NCBI GenBank assembly: GCA_913061335.1
Contig: CAJXTP010000019.1
Location: 1 to 22,306 of the forward strand
Origin: an uncultured Loktanella sp.
GTDB lineage: Bacteria; Pseudomonadota; Alphaproteobacteria; Rhodobacterales; Rhodobacteraceae
Length of the DNA stretch: 22,306 nucleotides
Direction of reading: 5' to 3'
Under the pieces are notes generated by a model that worked only from the letters and a program-made list of their open reading frames with translations, searched no databases and was not told the origin of the DNA. Every line of letters begins with the position of its first letter. Position 1 is the stretch's first letter. Below, piece after piece: positions 1-7,448 of the stretch. A program made the position numbers and the translations under genes.

Positions 1-163
1 CGACCGCGCGGATCAGATCGGATGATACGATTGGCGCATCTGGCAGGGCCGCGCGCAGACGTGCGACTGCGGCGGTGTCTGATAAATCTGCCGGTAGATC
101 CGTCCAGCCAATCATAGCCTTGGCGTGGGTCGGTCCGTGGCGCACCAACCAAAGCGTCGTCAT
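1..163 (-). CDS. Histidine phosphatase family protein, probable alpha-ribazole phosphatase (partial, N-terminus only)
   Basis: The minus strand opens with an ATG at 163 and reads 54 codons to the window edge. The first residues are MTTLWLVRHGPTHAK, with the RHG signature (R8-H9-G10) whose histidine is phosphorylated in this superfamily. The start codon overlaps the cobU stop in an ATGA arrangement, so the two genes are almost certainly cotranscribed and translationally coupled. Next to cobU, the likeliest job is alpha-ribazole-5'-phosphate dephosphorylation in the last steps of cobalamin assembly (CobC role). That function is inferred from the neighbour, because RHG alone is shared by many phosphatases. 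The C-terminal part with the second catalytic histidine lies outside the window. Confidence 0.75.
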   Translation of the reverse strand, partial: MTTLWLVRHGPTHAKAMIGWTDLPADLSDTAAVARLRAALPDAPIVSSDLIRAV

Positions 164-675
164 TTTAATGCCAACGGCAAGCCCGCCATCACGGCGACAA
201 CAGCGTTGGCACGCGCCGCGATTTCTTGGTTCAGCAGGCCTTGGGCATTGCGAAACCGGCGCGACAAAGCGTTGTCTGGTACGATCCCTTGTCCGACCTC
301 GTTTGAAACGATAATCACAGGGGCCGCACATGACGTGAGCGCCGCCAGCAACTGGCCGGTATGCGCGTCCAGATCGTGATCGCCCAAGATAACGTTGGTC
401 AACCAGAGAGTGGCGCAATCCACCAAAACGACATCGTCGGCGCTGGCGGTTTTCAACGCAGATGCAACGTCAAGCGGGGCCTCAATTGTGGTCCAGGCTG
501 TGCCGCGTTGATCCAGATGTTTGGTCACTTTTGCGCCCATTTCATCATCAAATACCTGTGCGGTTGCGATGTAAATTTTGGCCCGACCACTTTGCGTGCA
601 AAGCAGTTCAGCATAGGCTGACTTGCCACTAGCGGCGCCGCCTAGGACAAATGTGAGGTTTGGCAAATGTTTCAT
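160..675 (-). CDS. cobU: Bifunctional adenosylcobinamide kinase / adenosylcobinamide-phosphate guanylyltransferase
   Basis: This 171-residue cytoplasmic enzyme phosphorylates adenosylcobinamide and then transfers GMP to make adenosylcobinamide-GDP in the nucleotide-loop assembly branch of B12 synthesis and salvage. The sequence shows a P-loop GGAASGKS (residues 12-19), IYIATAQ at 34-40, a DDE then KH segment with H53 as the likely guanylylated histidine, the Walker-B-like VLVDCATLWLTN (83-94), and SNEVGQGIVP (124-133). All are family hallmarks, and the length is normal. I chose the ATG at 675, since the in-frame upstream extension (to 729) adds 18 residues before the conserved start and would run into the rpoH promoter region. 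No strong Shine-Dalgarno precedes 675. It overlaps the downstream histidine phosphatase by 4 nt. Confidence 0.93.
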   Translation of the reverse strand: MKHLPNLTFVLGGAASGKSAYAELLCTQSGRAKIYIATAQVFDDEMGAKVTKHLDQRGTAWTTIEAPLDVASALKTASADDVVLVDCATLWLTNVILGDHDLDAHTGQLLAALTSCAAPVIIVSNEVGQGIVPDNALSRRFRNAQGLLNQEIAARANAVVAVMAGLPLALK

Positions 676-686
676 GCGATTGATTT

Positions 687-714
687 TGATCCAAGACGTT
701 GCGGTCGACGTAAC
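687..714 (+). promoter_or_regulatory. Putative RpoE (ECF11-type) promoter of rpoH
   Basis: The sequence TGATCC (687-692), 16 nt, then CGTAAC (709-714) resembles the promoter form recognised by the RpoE/ChrR-type ECF sigma factor of Rhodobacter and relatives (TGATCC with a TAA-containing -10). It lies 51 nt upstream of the rpoH start and leaves a leader of roughly 40 nt. In Rhodobacter sphaeroides RpoE is known to drive rpoHII in the singlet-oxygen response. The match is by eye; the window contains no rpoE gene. Confidence 0.6.
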
Positions 715-765
715 AAAGACAATTAGCACGAAAAGTGCCGATCACAAGTCTGGGGACCCGATACA

Positions 766-1644
766 ATGGCTGCACCTGTTTTTTCTGATCAAGGTTTTAC
801 GCGCACTGCAATGAAAGCAGAGCTATTGGATGCGGAGACTGAGCTGAAGTTGGCCTACGCGTGGCGCGATGAGCGTGATGAGGCGGCCCTGCACCGTTTG
901 ATCACTGCCTACATGCGGTTGGCGATTTCCATGGCATTTAAATTCAGGCGTTACGGTGCACCGATGAACGACCTGATCCAAGAGGCATCCGTTGGCCTGA
1001 TGAAGGCCGCCGAAAAATTCGACCCCGATCGTGGTGTCCGGTTTTCGACTTATGCGGTTTGGTGGATCAAGGCGTCGATCCAAGACCACGTGATGCGCAA
1101 TTGGTCGATGGTCCGCACAGGGTCGACGTCATCCCAGAAGTCTTTGTTCTTTAACATGCGCCGTGTGCAGGCCCGTTTGGAACGCGAGGCGGAAGCCGAT
1201 GGCAACAAAATCGAACGCCACATCTTGCTTCAGGCAATCGCAACTGAGGTCGGCGTGCCGTTGCATGATGTCGAGATGATGGATGGTCGTTTGTCTGGTT
1301 CCGACTTTTCGCTCAATGTGACCCAATCATCAGACGGTGAGGGCCGCGAATGGATAGATGCGCTGCAAGACGATGGCCCACAGGCGGCAGAAACGGTGTC
1401 CAACAACCATGACAACGATACCCTGCGTCAGTGGCTTTTGACCGCGCTTACCTCGCTTAATGCGCGTGAACAATTCATTGTGCGCGAACGCAAAATGCGT
1501 GACGATCCGCGCACACTCGAAAGCCTTGGTGGCGAACTCGGTCTATCTAAGGAACGTGTTCGGCAACTTGAGGCCGCCGCATTTGGCAAGATGCGCAAGT
1601 CGCTTGAAGCCCAAAGCCCAGAAGTGACCGACTTTTTGCACTAA
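766..1644 (+). CDS. rpoH: RNA polymerase sigma factor, RpoH family (RpoHII type)
   Basis: This 292-residue alternative sigma factor would direct RNA polymerase to stress promoters (heat, singlet oxygen and other oxidative stress in the RpoHII group). Region 2.2 is DLIQEASVGLMKA, region 2.4 is FSTYAVWWIKASIQDHVMR, and the RpoH-box-like QKSLFFNMR follows at residues 124-132, which separates this family from housekeeping sigma-70. A region 4.2 helix-turn-helix (ESLGGELGLSKERVRQLE) lies near residues 252-269. The start at 766 has GGGGA about 9 nt upstream. Assignment to RpoHII rather than RpoHI is inferred from overall sequence feel and from the RpoE-like promoter; a tree with both paralogues would settle it. 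The gene is divergent from cobU and 67 nt before coaBC. Confidence 0.88.
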   Translation: MAAPVFSDQGFTRTAMKAELLDAETELKLAYAWRDERDEAALHRLITAYMRLAISMAFKFRRYGAPMNDLIQEASVGLMKAAEKFDPDRGVRFSTYAVWWIKASIQDHVMRNWSMVRTGSTSSQKSLFFNMRRVQARLEREAEADGNKIERHILLQAIATEVGVPLHDVEMMDGRLSGSDFSLNVTQSSDGEGREWIDALQDDGPQAAETVSNNHDNDTLRQWLLTALTSLNAREQFIVRERKMRDDPRTLESLGGELGLSKERVRQLEAAAFGKMRKSLEAQSPEVTDFLH

Positions 1645-1681
1645 CCCTACGCATTGTCATTAACGCCCGTTCTGCCCTAAT

Positions 1682-1708
1682 GTCGCCACTGGGCACACCG
1701 GAGGCGAC
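1682..1708 (+). promoter_or_regulatory. Hairpin covering the coaBC ribosome binding site
   Basis: GTCGCC (1682-1687) pairs with GGCGAC (1703-1708), and after an A-A mismatch CTGG (1689-1692) pairs with CCGG (1698-1701, one G-T), leaving a 5-nt loop. The Shine-Dalgarno GGAGG (1700-1704) of coaBC is inside the stem, 7 nt before the ATG. There is no T-tract, so it is not an ordinary terminator for rpoH. A role in translational control is inference. Confidence 0.4.
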
Positions 1709-1711
1709 GAC

Positions 1712-2905
1712 ATGCTGGCTGACAAACATATTCTTTTGATTATTGGTGGCGGGATCGCTGCGTTCAAAGCGCTTGATCTGATCCGACGCTTGCGCGAACG
1801 CGGCGCCAAAGTGACCCCCGTTTTGACCAAAGCAGGGTCCGAATTTGTCACCCCACTTAGCGTGTCCGCGCTTGCGGGTGAAAAGCTGTACCAAGACCTG
1901 TTTGATCTGACAGCCGAGGCCGAGATGGGTCATATTGAATTGTCGCGTGCCGCCGACCTGATTGTGGTCGCCCCTGGGACGGCTGATTTGCTGGCGAAGA
2001 TGAACGCAGGCTTGGCGAATGATCTGGCGTCTACCCTTCTTTTGGCGACGGATAAGCGCGTTCTTGTGGCCCCGTCGATGAACGTGCGTATGTGGGAACA
2101 TGCAGCCACCCAGCGCAATCTGGCGCAATTAGCCGATGACGGCATCCTGTTTGTCGGTCCCGGTGAAGGCGACATGGCGTGCGGCGAATACGGCCCCGGA
2201 CGGCTTGCGGAACCATTAGAGATAGTGGCCGCGATTGATGCGGCGCTGGCGGATGGACCTCTTAGGGGCAAGCACGTGTTGGTCACGTCTGGCCCAACGC
2301 ACGAGCCGATTGACCCGGTGCGCTATATCGCCAACAGATCGTCTGGTGCGCAAGGCACCGCAATTGCGCGCGCGCTGGCTGCACTTGGTGCAGATGTGAC
2401 GTTTGTAACGGGGCCTGCTGATGTGCCGCCACCGATGGGCGTGCGTGTGATCAAGGTGCAAACAGCGGCTGAAATGCTGAGGGCGGTGCAAGATGCGCCT
2501 GCCGCCGATGCTGCAATTTTTGCCGCCGCAGTGGCTGATTGGCATGTGGCGAACGCAGGCGACTCTAAGATTAAGAAAGACGGCAATGGATTGCCCACGC
2601 TGGAGTTTGCTGAAAACCCAGACATCCTTAAGTCTGTGTCCCAAATGACATCGGGACGCCCCAAGCTGGTGATTGGTTTTGCGGCTGAAACCGACAATGT
2701 GATCGCGAACGCAACGGCCAAGCGGAAACGAAAAGGTTGTGACTGGATATTGGCCAACGATGTGTCGCCATCCACAGGAATCATGGGCGGGTCGGAAAAC
2801 GATGTGACGCTAATCATGGATAACGGATCAGAAGATTGGCCAAGGATGAGCAAAGACGCCGTCGCGGTTAAACTTGCGGCCAAGCTGGCCGAGGCGCTGG
2901 CGTGA
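1712..2905 (+). CDS. coaBC: Bifunctional phosphopantothenoylcysteine decarboxylase / phosphopantothenate-cysteine ligase
   Basis: This 397-residue FMN enzyme makes 4'-phosphopantetheine for coenzyme A: the C-terminal half ligates cysteine to phosphopantothenate and the N-terminal half decarboxylates the product. The decarboxylase half (about 1-180) shows MGHIEL with catalytic H74, the PSMN motif, and ACGEYGPGRL carrying the essential cysteine. The ligase half (from about 186) begins VLVTSGPTHEPIDPVR and contains the KIKK lysine motif and FAENPDIL. Length is normal. The ATG at 1712 follows a strong GGAGG that is folded in a hairpin. Its TGA overlaps the dut start. PanB and panC, which make pantothenate for the same pathway, lie about 7 kb away on the other strand. 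Confidence 0.96.
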   Translation: MLADKHILLIIGGGIAAFKALDLIRRLRERGAKVTPVLTKAGSEFVTPLSVSALAGEKLYQDLFDLTAEAEMGHIELSRAADLIVVAPGTADLLAKMNAGLANDLASTLLLATDKRVLVAPSMNVRMWEHAATQRNLAQLADDGILFVGPGEGDMACGEYGPGRLAEPLEIVAAIDAALADGPLRGKHVLVTSGPTHEPIDPVRYIANRSSGAQGTAIARALAALGADVTFVTGPADVPPPMGVRVIKVQTAAEMLRAVQDAPAADAAIFAAAVADWHVANAGDSKIKKDGNGLPTLEFAENPDILKSVSQMTSGRPKLVIGFAAETDNVIANATAKRKRKGCDWILANDVSPSTGIMGGSENDVTLIMDNGSEDWPRMSKDAVAVKLAAKLAEALA

Positions 2906-3351
2906 TGATCCGCCTCGCGTGGGCCGACGGTGCCGACCAAACGATTGGCTTGCCCGCTTATGAAACCAGCGGTGCGGCGGGTGCTGACCTGCGGGCAAAC
3001 TTCCCTGATGGGCAGGCTGTTACGCTGGAGGTTGGTGCACGCGGGTTGATCCCGACAGGGCTGAGGATGGCGATCCCTGACGGGTTCGAGGTGCAAATCA
3101 GGCCGCGTTCGGGTCTTGCGCTGAAACACGGGATCAGCATGGTTAATGCGCCTGGAACAATCGACAGCGATTACCGTGGATCTGTGGGTGTGATCTTGAT
3201 CAATCATGGGACCGCGCCATTTGATGTGACACACGGGATGCGGATCGCGCAAATGGTCATGGCCCCCGTCATTCAAGCGGAGTTTGAGGTGGTTGATACG
3301 TTGGACGACACGACCCGAGGTGCCGATGGATTCGGGTCTACAGGCGTATGA
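2905..3351 (+). CDS. dut: dUTP diphosphatase (trimeric dUTPase)
   Basis: This 148-residue enzyme hydrolyses dUTP to dUMP and pyrophosphate, keeping uracil out of DNA and feeding dTMP synthesis. All five motifs of the trimeric family are present: I GAAGADLRA (23-31), II RPRSGLALKHG (67-76), III NAPGTIDSDYRG (81-92) with the catalytic aspartate, IV MRIAQMVMA (112-120), V RGADGFGSTG (138-147). Motif V has Asp141 where Gly is usual (RGxGGFG), a small departure. The ATG at 2905 overlaps the coaBC TGA by one base; a GTG at 2902 is an alternative adding one residue. The pairing coaBC-dut is common in bacteria. Its own stop overlaps the next start (ATGA). Confidence 0.95.
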   Translation: MIRLAWADGADQTIGLPAYETSGAAGADLRANFPDGQAVTLEVGARGLIPTGLRMAIPDGFEVQIRPRSGLALKHGISMVNAPGTIDSDYRGSVGVILINHGTAPFDVTHGMRIAQMVMAPVIQAEFEVVDTLDDTTRGADGFGSTGV

Positions 3352-4394
3352 TTGTTGTTTTCGTGATGGCTGGCGTTCTTTGGGGAATGGGCATGGCGAT
3401 GGGCGCACCAAAGCGGGCCCGTTGGACCATGATTGGTATCCTGGTTGGCGCGGTCGTGCTGGCGCAACTTGTTTTGCCCGACGGCAACCCGTTGCGCGAA
3501 GCGACGGGCGGTGATGTGCGTCTTTGGGGGCTATTGCTAGGATTTACGGCGGTTGGCTTCGGCTATCGTGCGTTGCTGCGGATGGTTAGAAGACGGGCTG
3601 AAAAGCCAGTTGCTGATGTTCCAAAGGCAGGATTTTCAGATACCGAACTTGACCGCTATGCCCGCCATATCATGCTGCGAGAAGTCGGTGGACAGGGTCA
3701 AAAGGCGCTGCGAAATGCGAAAGTTTTGGTTGTCGGAGCAGGCGGGCTTGGATCACCTGCGTTGCAATATTTGGCGGCGGCTGGTGTTGGCACAATTGGC
3801 GTGATCGACGATGACGTGGTGGATAACGCAAACCTGCAACGGCAAATAATTCACACCGACGCACGGATCGGCGACCCCAAGGTGCAATCGGCGGCAGATG
3901 CCATGACCGCCCAAAACCCATTCATAACAGTGCGCCCCTATAAGCGACATTTGACCGCGCAGGACGCGGCGGCGATCATTGGCGGCTATGATTTGGTGCT
4001 AGACGGAACCGATAATTTTGAGACGCGCTATCTGGTGAATGCGACTTGTGCCGCGCTGGGCAAGCCGCTGATTGCGGCGGCATTGACCCAGTGGGAAGGC
4101 CAGATCAGCCTGTATGACCCTGCATCGGACGCTCCGTGTTTTGCTTGCATTTTCCCCGATGCGCCGGACCCTGCATTGGTGCCAAGCTGTGCCGAGGCCG
4201 GTGTGATTGGCCCGCTGCCGGGGGTGGTCGGGTCAATGATGGCGCTTGAAGCTGTCAAAGAAATCACGGCCGCGGGTGAAAGCCTGCGTGGGCGGTTGAT
4301 GATCTATGACGCGCTGTATTCTCAAGTGCGGGTTGTGAGGGCCAAACGTCGACCTGATTGTGCGGTTTGTGGCGGTGCGAAGGTGAGTATTTAG
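3348..4394 (+). CDS. moeB: HesA/MoeB/ThiF family adenylyltransferase with N-terminal membrane segments
   Basis: This 348-residue protein has an E1-like adenylating domain (about 96-348) that in MoeB activates the C-terminus of MoaD for molybdopterin synthesis, or of ThiS for thiamine thiazole in ThiF. Visible are GAGGLGS (130-136), the NLQRQ arginine (R165), K178, DGTDNF (219-224), the Cys281 region PSCAEAGVIGPLPGVVGS, and two zinc-type pairs C264xxC267 and C338xxC341. Before it lie about 90 residues with three likely membrane helices (about 1-20, 27-45, 58-78), absent from E. coli MoeB. The ATG at 3348 overlaps the dut stop by 4 nt. An internal start near residue 96 would give a normal soluble MoeB, but the overlap supports the long form. 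MoeB versus ThiF cannot be decided here. Confidence 0.85.
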   Translation: MIVVFVMAGVLWGMGMAMGAPKRARWTMIGILVGAVVLAQLVLPDGNPLREATGGDVRLWGLLLGFTAVGFGYRALLRMVRRRAEKPVADVPKAGFSDTELDRYARHIMLREVGGQGQKALRNAKVLVVGAGGLGSPALQYLAAAGVGTIGVIDDDVVDNANLQRQIIHTDARIGDPKVQSAADAMTAQNPFITVRPYKRHLTAQDAAAIIGGYDLVLDGTDNFETRYLVNATCAALGKPLIAAALTQWEGQISLYDPASDAPCFACIFPDAPDPALVPSCAEAGVIGPLPGVVGSMMALEAVKEITAAGESLRGRLMIYDALYSQVRVVRAKRRPDCAVCGGAKVSI

Positions 4395-4466
4395 GAAAAA
4401 GCGAGGGCTAGGTTCTGGCAAATGGTTTGTTGCCGCCCTAACTTGGGGAGGAACAGGAGAATTATC

Positions 4467-6497
4467 ATGACCAACCCGCTGCTGACCGACTGGGCCACGC
4501 CGTTTGGCCTGCCGCCTTTTGCTGATATTTCAGACGATGATTTTGCGCCTGCTGTTGATGCGGCGCTGGAAACGGCCCGTGCGAACATCACGAAAATCGC
4601 CGAAAATGCGGAACCTGCGACGTTCGATAATACTGTTGTCGCGTTGGAATTGGCTGATGCCCAGCTGGGCCGCGTTTTGGGCGCGTTTTATGCGCTTGCA
4701 GGGGCTGACAGCAACACGGCCCGCGAGGGAATGCAGCGCATTTTCGCGCCGCAGCTAAGCGTATATGGGTCTTGGATTACCGAAAATACCGTTTTGTTTG
4801 AACGGGTTGAAGATTTGTGGACCCGCCGCGATGACTTGGATTTGACTGACGAGCAGGCGCGGGTTTTGATGTTGACGCGGCGGGGGTTTGTGCGGGCTGG
4901 GGCGTTGTTGAGCGGGGCGCAGGCGGACCGGTTGCGGGACGTGAAATTGCGGCTGTCTGTGTTGGGTACTGCGTTCGTGCAGAACCTGTTGGCGGACGAG
5001 CGTGAATGGGTCATGGCGCTGGACAAAGACGGGCTTGCGGGCTTGCCTGATTTTGTTGTGGCAACGGCCAATTCTGCGGGCGAAGAGAAGGATGCGGGCG
5101 GGCCTGTGGTTACGTTATCGCGGTCACTCATTGTGCCATTCTTGCAGTTCTCGGATCGTCGTGATTTGCGACATCAGGCTTATGAGGCGTGGGTCGCGCG
5201 AGGCGCGAATGGCGGCAAAACGGACAACCGCGAAATTGCAGCCGAGACGCTTGCGTTGCGGTATGAGCGCGCGCAACTTTTGGGTTATGAAACCTTTGCG
5301 GATTACAAGCTTGAGACCGAAATGGCCGGTGATCCGGCGGCGGTGCGCAAACTGCTTATGGATGTCTGGACGCCCGCAAAATCGGCGGCTGAGGCGGACG
5401 CAAAACATCTTGAACGGATGCTGCATGCTGACGGTTGGGATGGCCCGCTGGAGGCGTGGGATTGGCGGTACTATTCGGCCAAGCGTCGCCAAGAATTACA
5501 TGATTTGGACGAGGCAGAGCTGAAGCCATATTTGCAGTTGGACCGAATGATTGAAGCATCGTTCGCCTGTGCGACCCGCCTGTTCGGATTGGAGTTCGCG
5601 CCCATTGATGCGCCCGCCTACCACGCGGATGTGCGCCAATGGGAGGTGACCCGAAAGGGCGAGCATGTCGCTGTTTTCATTGGTGATTACTTTGCGCGCG
5701 GGTCCAAGAGATCGGGGGCTTGGTGTTCTGCAATGCGGTCGCAATCGCGTGCGAACGGCGAGGTGCGCCCGCATGTTGTGAACGTTTGTAATTTCGCCAA
5801 ACCGCCCGAGGGGTCGCCTGCGTTATTGTCATATGACGACGCGCGCACGTTGTTTCACGAGTTCGGACATGCCCTGCACCAGATGCTGTCTGACGTGACC
5901 TATGAAAGCATCAGCGGCACGTCTGTGGCGCGTGATTTTGTTGAGCTTCCGAGCCAGTTATACGAGCATTGGTTGGAGGTGCCTGAGGTGTTGGCAGAGT
6001 TCGCGACGCATGCTGAAACCGGCAAGCCGATGCCGACTGATTTGCTGGAGCGGATGCTGGGTGCTGCGACCTATGACATGGGGTTCAGCACGGTTGAATA
6101 TGTCGCGTCTGCCCTTGTGGACTTGGGGTTTCATGAAGGTACGCCGCCCGCTGATCCGATGCAAAAGCAGGCTGAAATTTTGGAAGAAATCGGGATGCCG
6201 TATGCCATTCGGATGCGACATGCGACACCAAACTTTGCCCATGTTTTTGCGGGCGACGGGTATTCATGCGGGTACTATTCTTACATGTGGTCCGAGGTCA
6301 TGGATGCCGACGCATTTGCCGCGTTTGAAGAGATCGCAGATCCGTTTGATCCGGCCCTTGCCAAGCGCCTAGAAGACACGATTTTGTCGTCTGGCGGGTC
6401 GGTGGATGCGGCTGAATTATACACCCAATTTCGGGGTCGTTTGCCCGGTGTTGAGGCGCTGTTAAAGGGCCGTGGACTGGCTGAAACCGCTGTATGA
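4467..6497 (+). CDS. M3 family metallopeptidase (oligopeptidase A / peptidyl-dipeptidase Dcp type)
   Basis: This 676-residue zinc peptidase degrades short peptides in the cytoplasm. The zinc site HEFGH is at residues 464-468 (ligands H464 and H468, catalytic E465), followed by HQML and by DFVELPSQ with E493 as the third ligand, in the spacing normal for M3 enzymes. The length matches OpdA/Dcp. The absence of a signal peptide argues for a cytoplasmic enzyme. I chose the ATG at 4467 because AGGAG (4455-4459) sits 7 nt upstream and the family N-terminus (NPLL, then FGLPPFADI) begins there; the frame stays open to 4422 but lacks support. It is 72 nt after moeB and may share its transcript. It converges on a cation efflux gene 37 nt away. 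Confidence 0.92.
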   Translation: MTNPLLTDWATPFGLPPFADISDDDFAPAVDAALETARANITKIAENAEPATFDNTVVALELADAQLGRVLGAFYALAGADSNTAREGMQRIFAPQLSVYGSWITENTVLFERVEDLWTRRDDLDLTDEQARVLMLTRRGFVRAGALLSGAQADRLRDVKLRLSVLGTAFVQNLLADEREWVMALDKDGLAGLPDFVVATANSAGEEKDAGGPVVTLSRSLIVPFLQFSDRRDLRHQAYEAWVARGANGGKTDNREIAAETLALRYERAQLLGYETFADYKLETEMAGDPAAVRKLLMDVWTPAKSAAEADAKHLERMLHADGWDGPLEAWDWRYYSAKRRQELHDLDEAELKPYLQLDRMIEASFACATRLFGLEFAPIDAPAYHADVRQWEVTRKGEHVAVFIGDYFARGSKRSGAWCSAMRSQSRANGEVRPHVVNVCNFAKPPEGSPALLSYDDARTLFHEFGHALHQMLSDVTYESISGTSVARDFVELPSQLYEHWLEVPEVLAEFATHAETGKPMPTDLLERMLGAATYDMGFSTVEYVASALVDLGFHEGTPPADPMQKQAEILEEIGMPYAIRMRHATPNFAHVFAGDGYSCGYYSYMWSEVMDADAFAAFEEIADPFDPALAKRLEDTILSSGGSVDAAELYTQFRGRLPGVEALLKGRGLAETAV

Positions 6498-6500
6498 TTT

Positions 6501-6533
6501 GCATAAGTTTCGTATAAGTTTTGCATAAGCGGT
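6501..6533. repeat. Three tandem 11-bp units between convergent genes
   Basis: GCATAAGTTTC (6501-6511), GTATAAGTTTT (6512-6522) and GCATAAGCGGT (6523-6533) form three head-to-tail units sharing the core ATAAG with an exact 11-bp period. They fill almost the whole 37-nt gap between the stop codons of the metallopeptidase and the cation efflux gene. No inverted repeat or T-tract makes it a conventional terminator. Function unknown. Confidence 0.6.
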
Positions 6534-6534
6534 T

Positions 6535-7440
6535 TTAGCGCGTGTCGTCGGGGTGTTTTTTCACGCCATATGGGTCCTTGTGGATCAACACATCGGCGCG
6601 CGGGTAGGCGGCGATCACGGCGCGCCGTAGGGCTGCGCCAATCGCATGTGCCTCGTTCAATGTTTGCGCGCCATCAAGTTCGATATGGATGTTCACAAAC
6701 ACGCGGCTGCCCGCGACCCGCGTTTTAAGATCGTGGTAGCCGTGCAGACCGGGGAAGTCGCGGGCAATGGCCTCGATTGCGGCGATCATGTCGGGGTCGG
6801 CTTGTCTGTCCATCAGCGCGTCCCATGCGGTTTTGCCGATGCGCACCGCACCCACCGTCAGCATTGCTGCCGCCCCAAGGGCCACGACGCTGTCGACATA
6901 TCCCAGCCCGAAACGCGATGACGCAAACAGTGCGATGATCGCGCCGACGTTCGGGATGAGGTCACCGAGATAGTGCAGGCTGTCGGCCTTGACGACTTGG
7001 TTGCCCGTGATCCGTGCGACGCGCCGTTGCCATGCCACAAGCCCCAACGTCACGATGATCGCAAACAGTGCGACGGCCATGCCGCTGGATTCGCGTTCAG
7101 GGAGGGTGACGTCGTCGTCGAGCAGTCGCAGAACCGCCGCGATTGCGATGATGCTGGCTGAAATCAGGATGAATATTGATTGCCCGAGGGCCGCGAGATC
7201 TTCGGCGCTGGTGTGTCCAAAGTTATGGTCGTCGTCGGCAGGTTTGGCCGCATAGGCGATGGCTGCAAGCCCGCCCAGCGACATCATCAGATCCATCGCG
7301 CTGTCGGCCAAGGTCGCTGCGATTGCCAGCGATCCGGTTTGTCCCAGCGCCCATAGCTTGGCTATGACCAAGACCAGCGCCACTGTGACGGAAAGCACCC
7401 CTGCGGACAGGTTCAGGCGGTTGGTGTTTGGTGTGTTCAT
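6535..7440 (-). CDS. fieF: Cation diffusion facilitator, FieF-like divalent metal efflux protein
   Basis: This 301-residue inner-membrane antiporter would export Zn(II), Fe(II) or a similar metal using the proton gradient. The transport site matches E. coli FieF: D46 and D50 in LADSAMD and H156 and D160 in HYLGD. The cytoplasmic interface site is also present, with D69, H72 and H76 in PADDDHNFGH. About six hydrophobic segments precede a C-terminal soluble domain (about 210-290) of the CDF dimerisation type. The ATG at 7440 places the first helix correctly; the open frame to 7548 would add 36 residues that overlap the upstream SH3 gene. It begins 8 nt after that gene ends, so the two are probably one transcript. 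Exact metal specificity is not decidable here. Confidence 0.88.
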   Translation of the reverse strand: MNTPNTNRLNLSAGVLSVTVALVLVIAKLWALGQTGSLAIAATLADSAMDLMMSLGGLAAIAYAAKPADDDHNFGHTSAEDLAALGQSIFILISASIIAIAAVLRLLDDDVTLPERESSGMAVALFAIIVTLGLVAWQRRVARITGNQVVKADSLHYLGDLIPNVGAIIALFASSRFGLGYVDSVVALGAAAMLTVGAVRIGKTAWDALMDRQADPDMIAAIEAIARDFPGLHGYHDLKTRVAGSRVFVNIHIELDGAQTLNEAHAIGAALRRAVIAAYPRADVLIHKDPYGVKKHPDDTR

Positions 7441-7448
7441 CTGGTGGC

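Noticed and set aside
2323..3411. 362-codon minus-strand ORF opposite coaBC and dut
   Set aside because: It lies antisense to two genes with complete catalytic motifs, which explains its length through codon bias.
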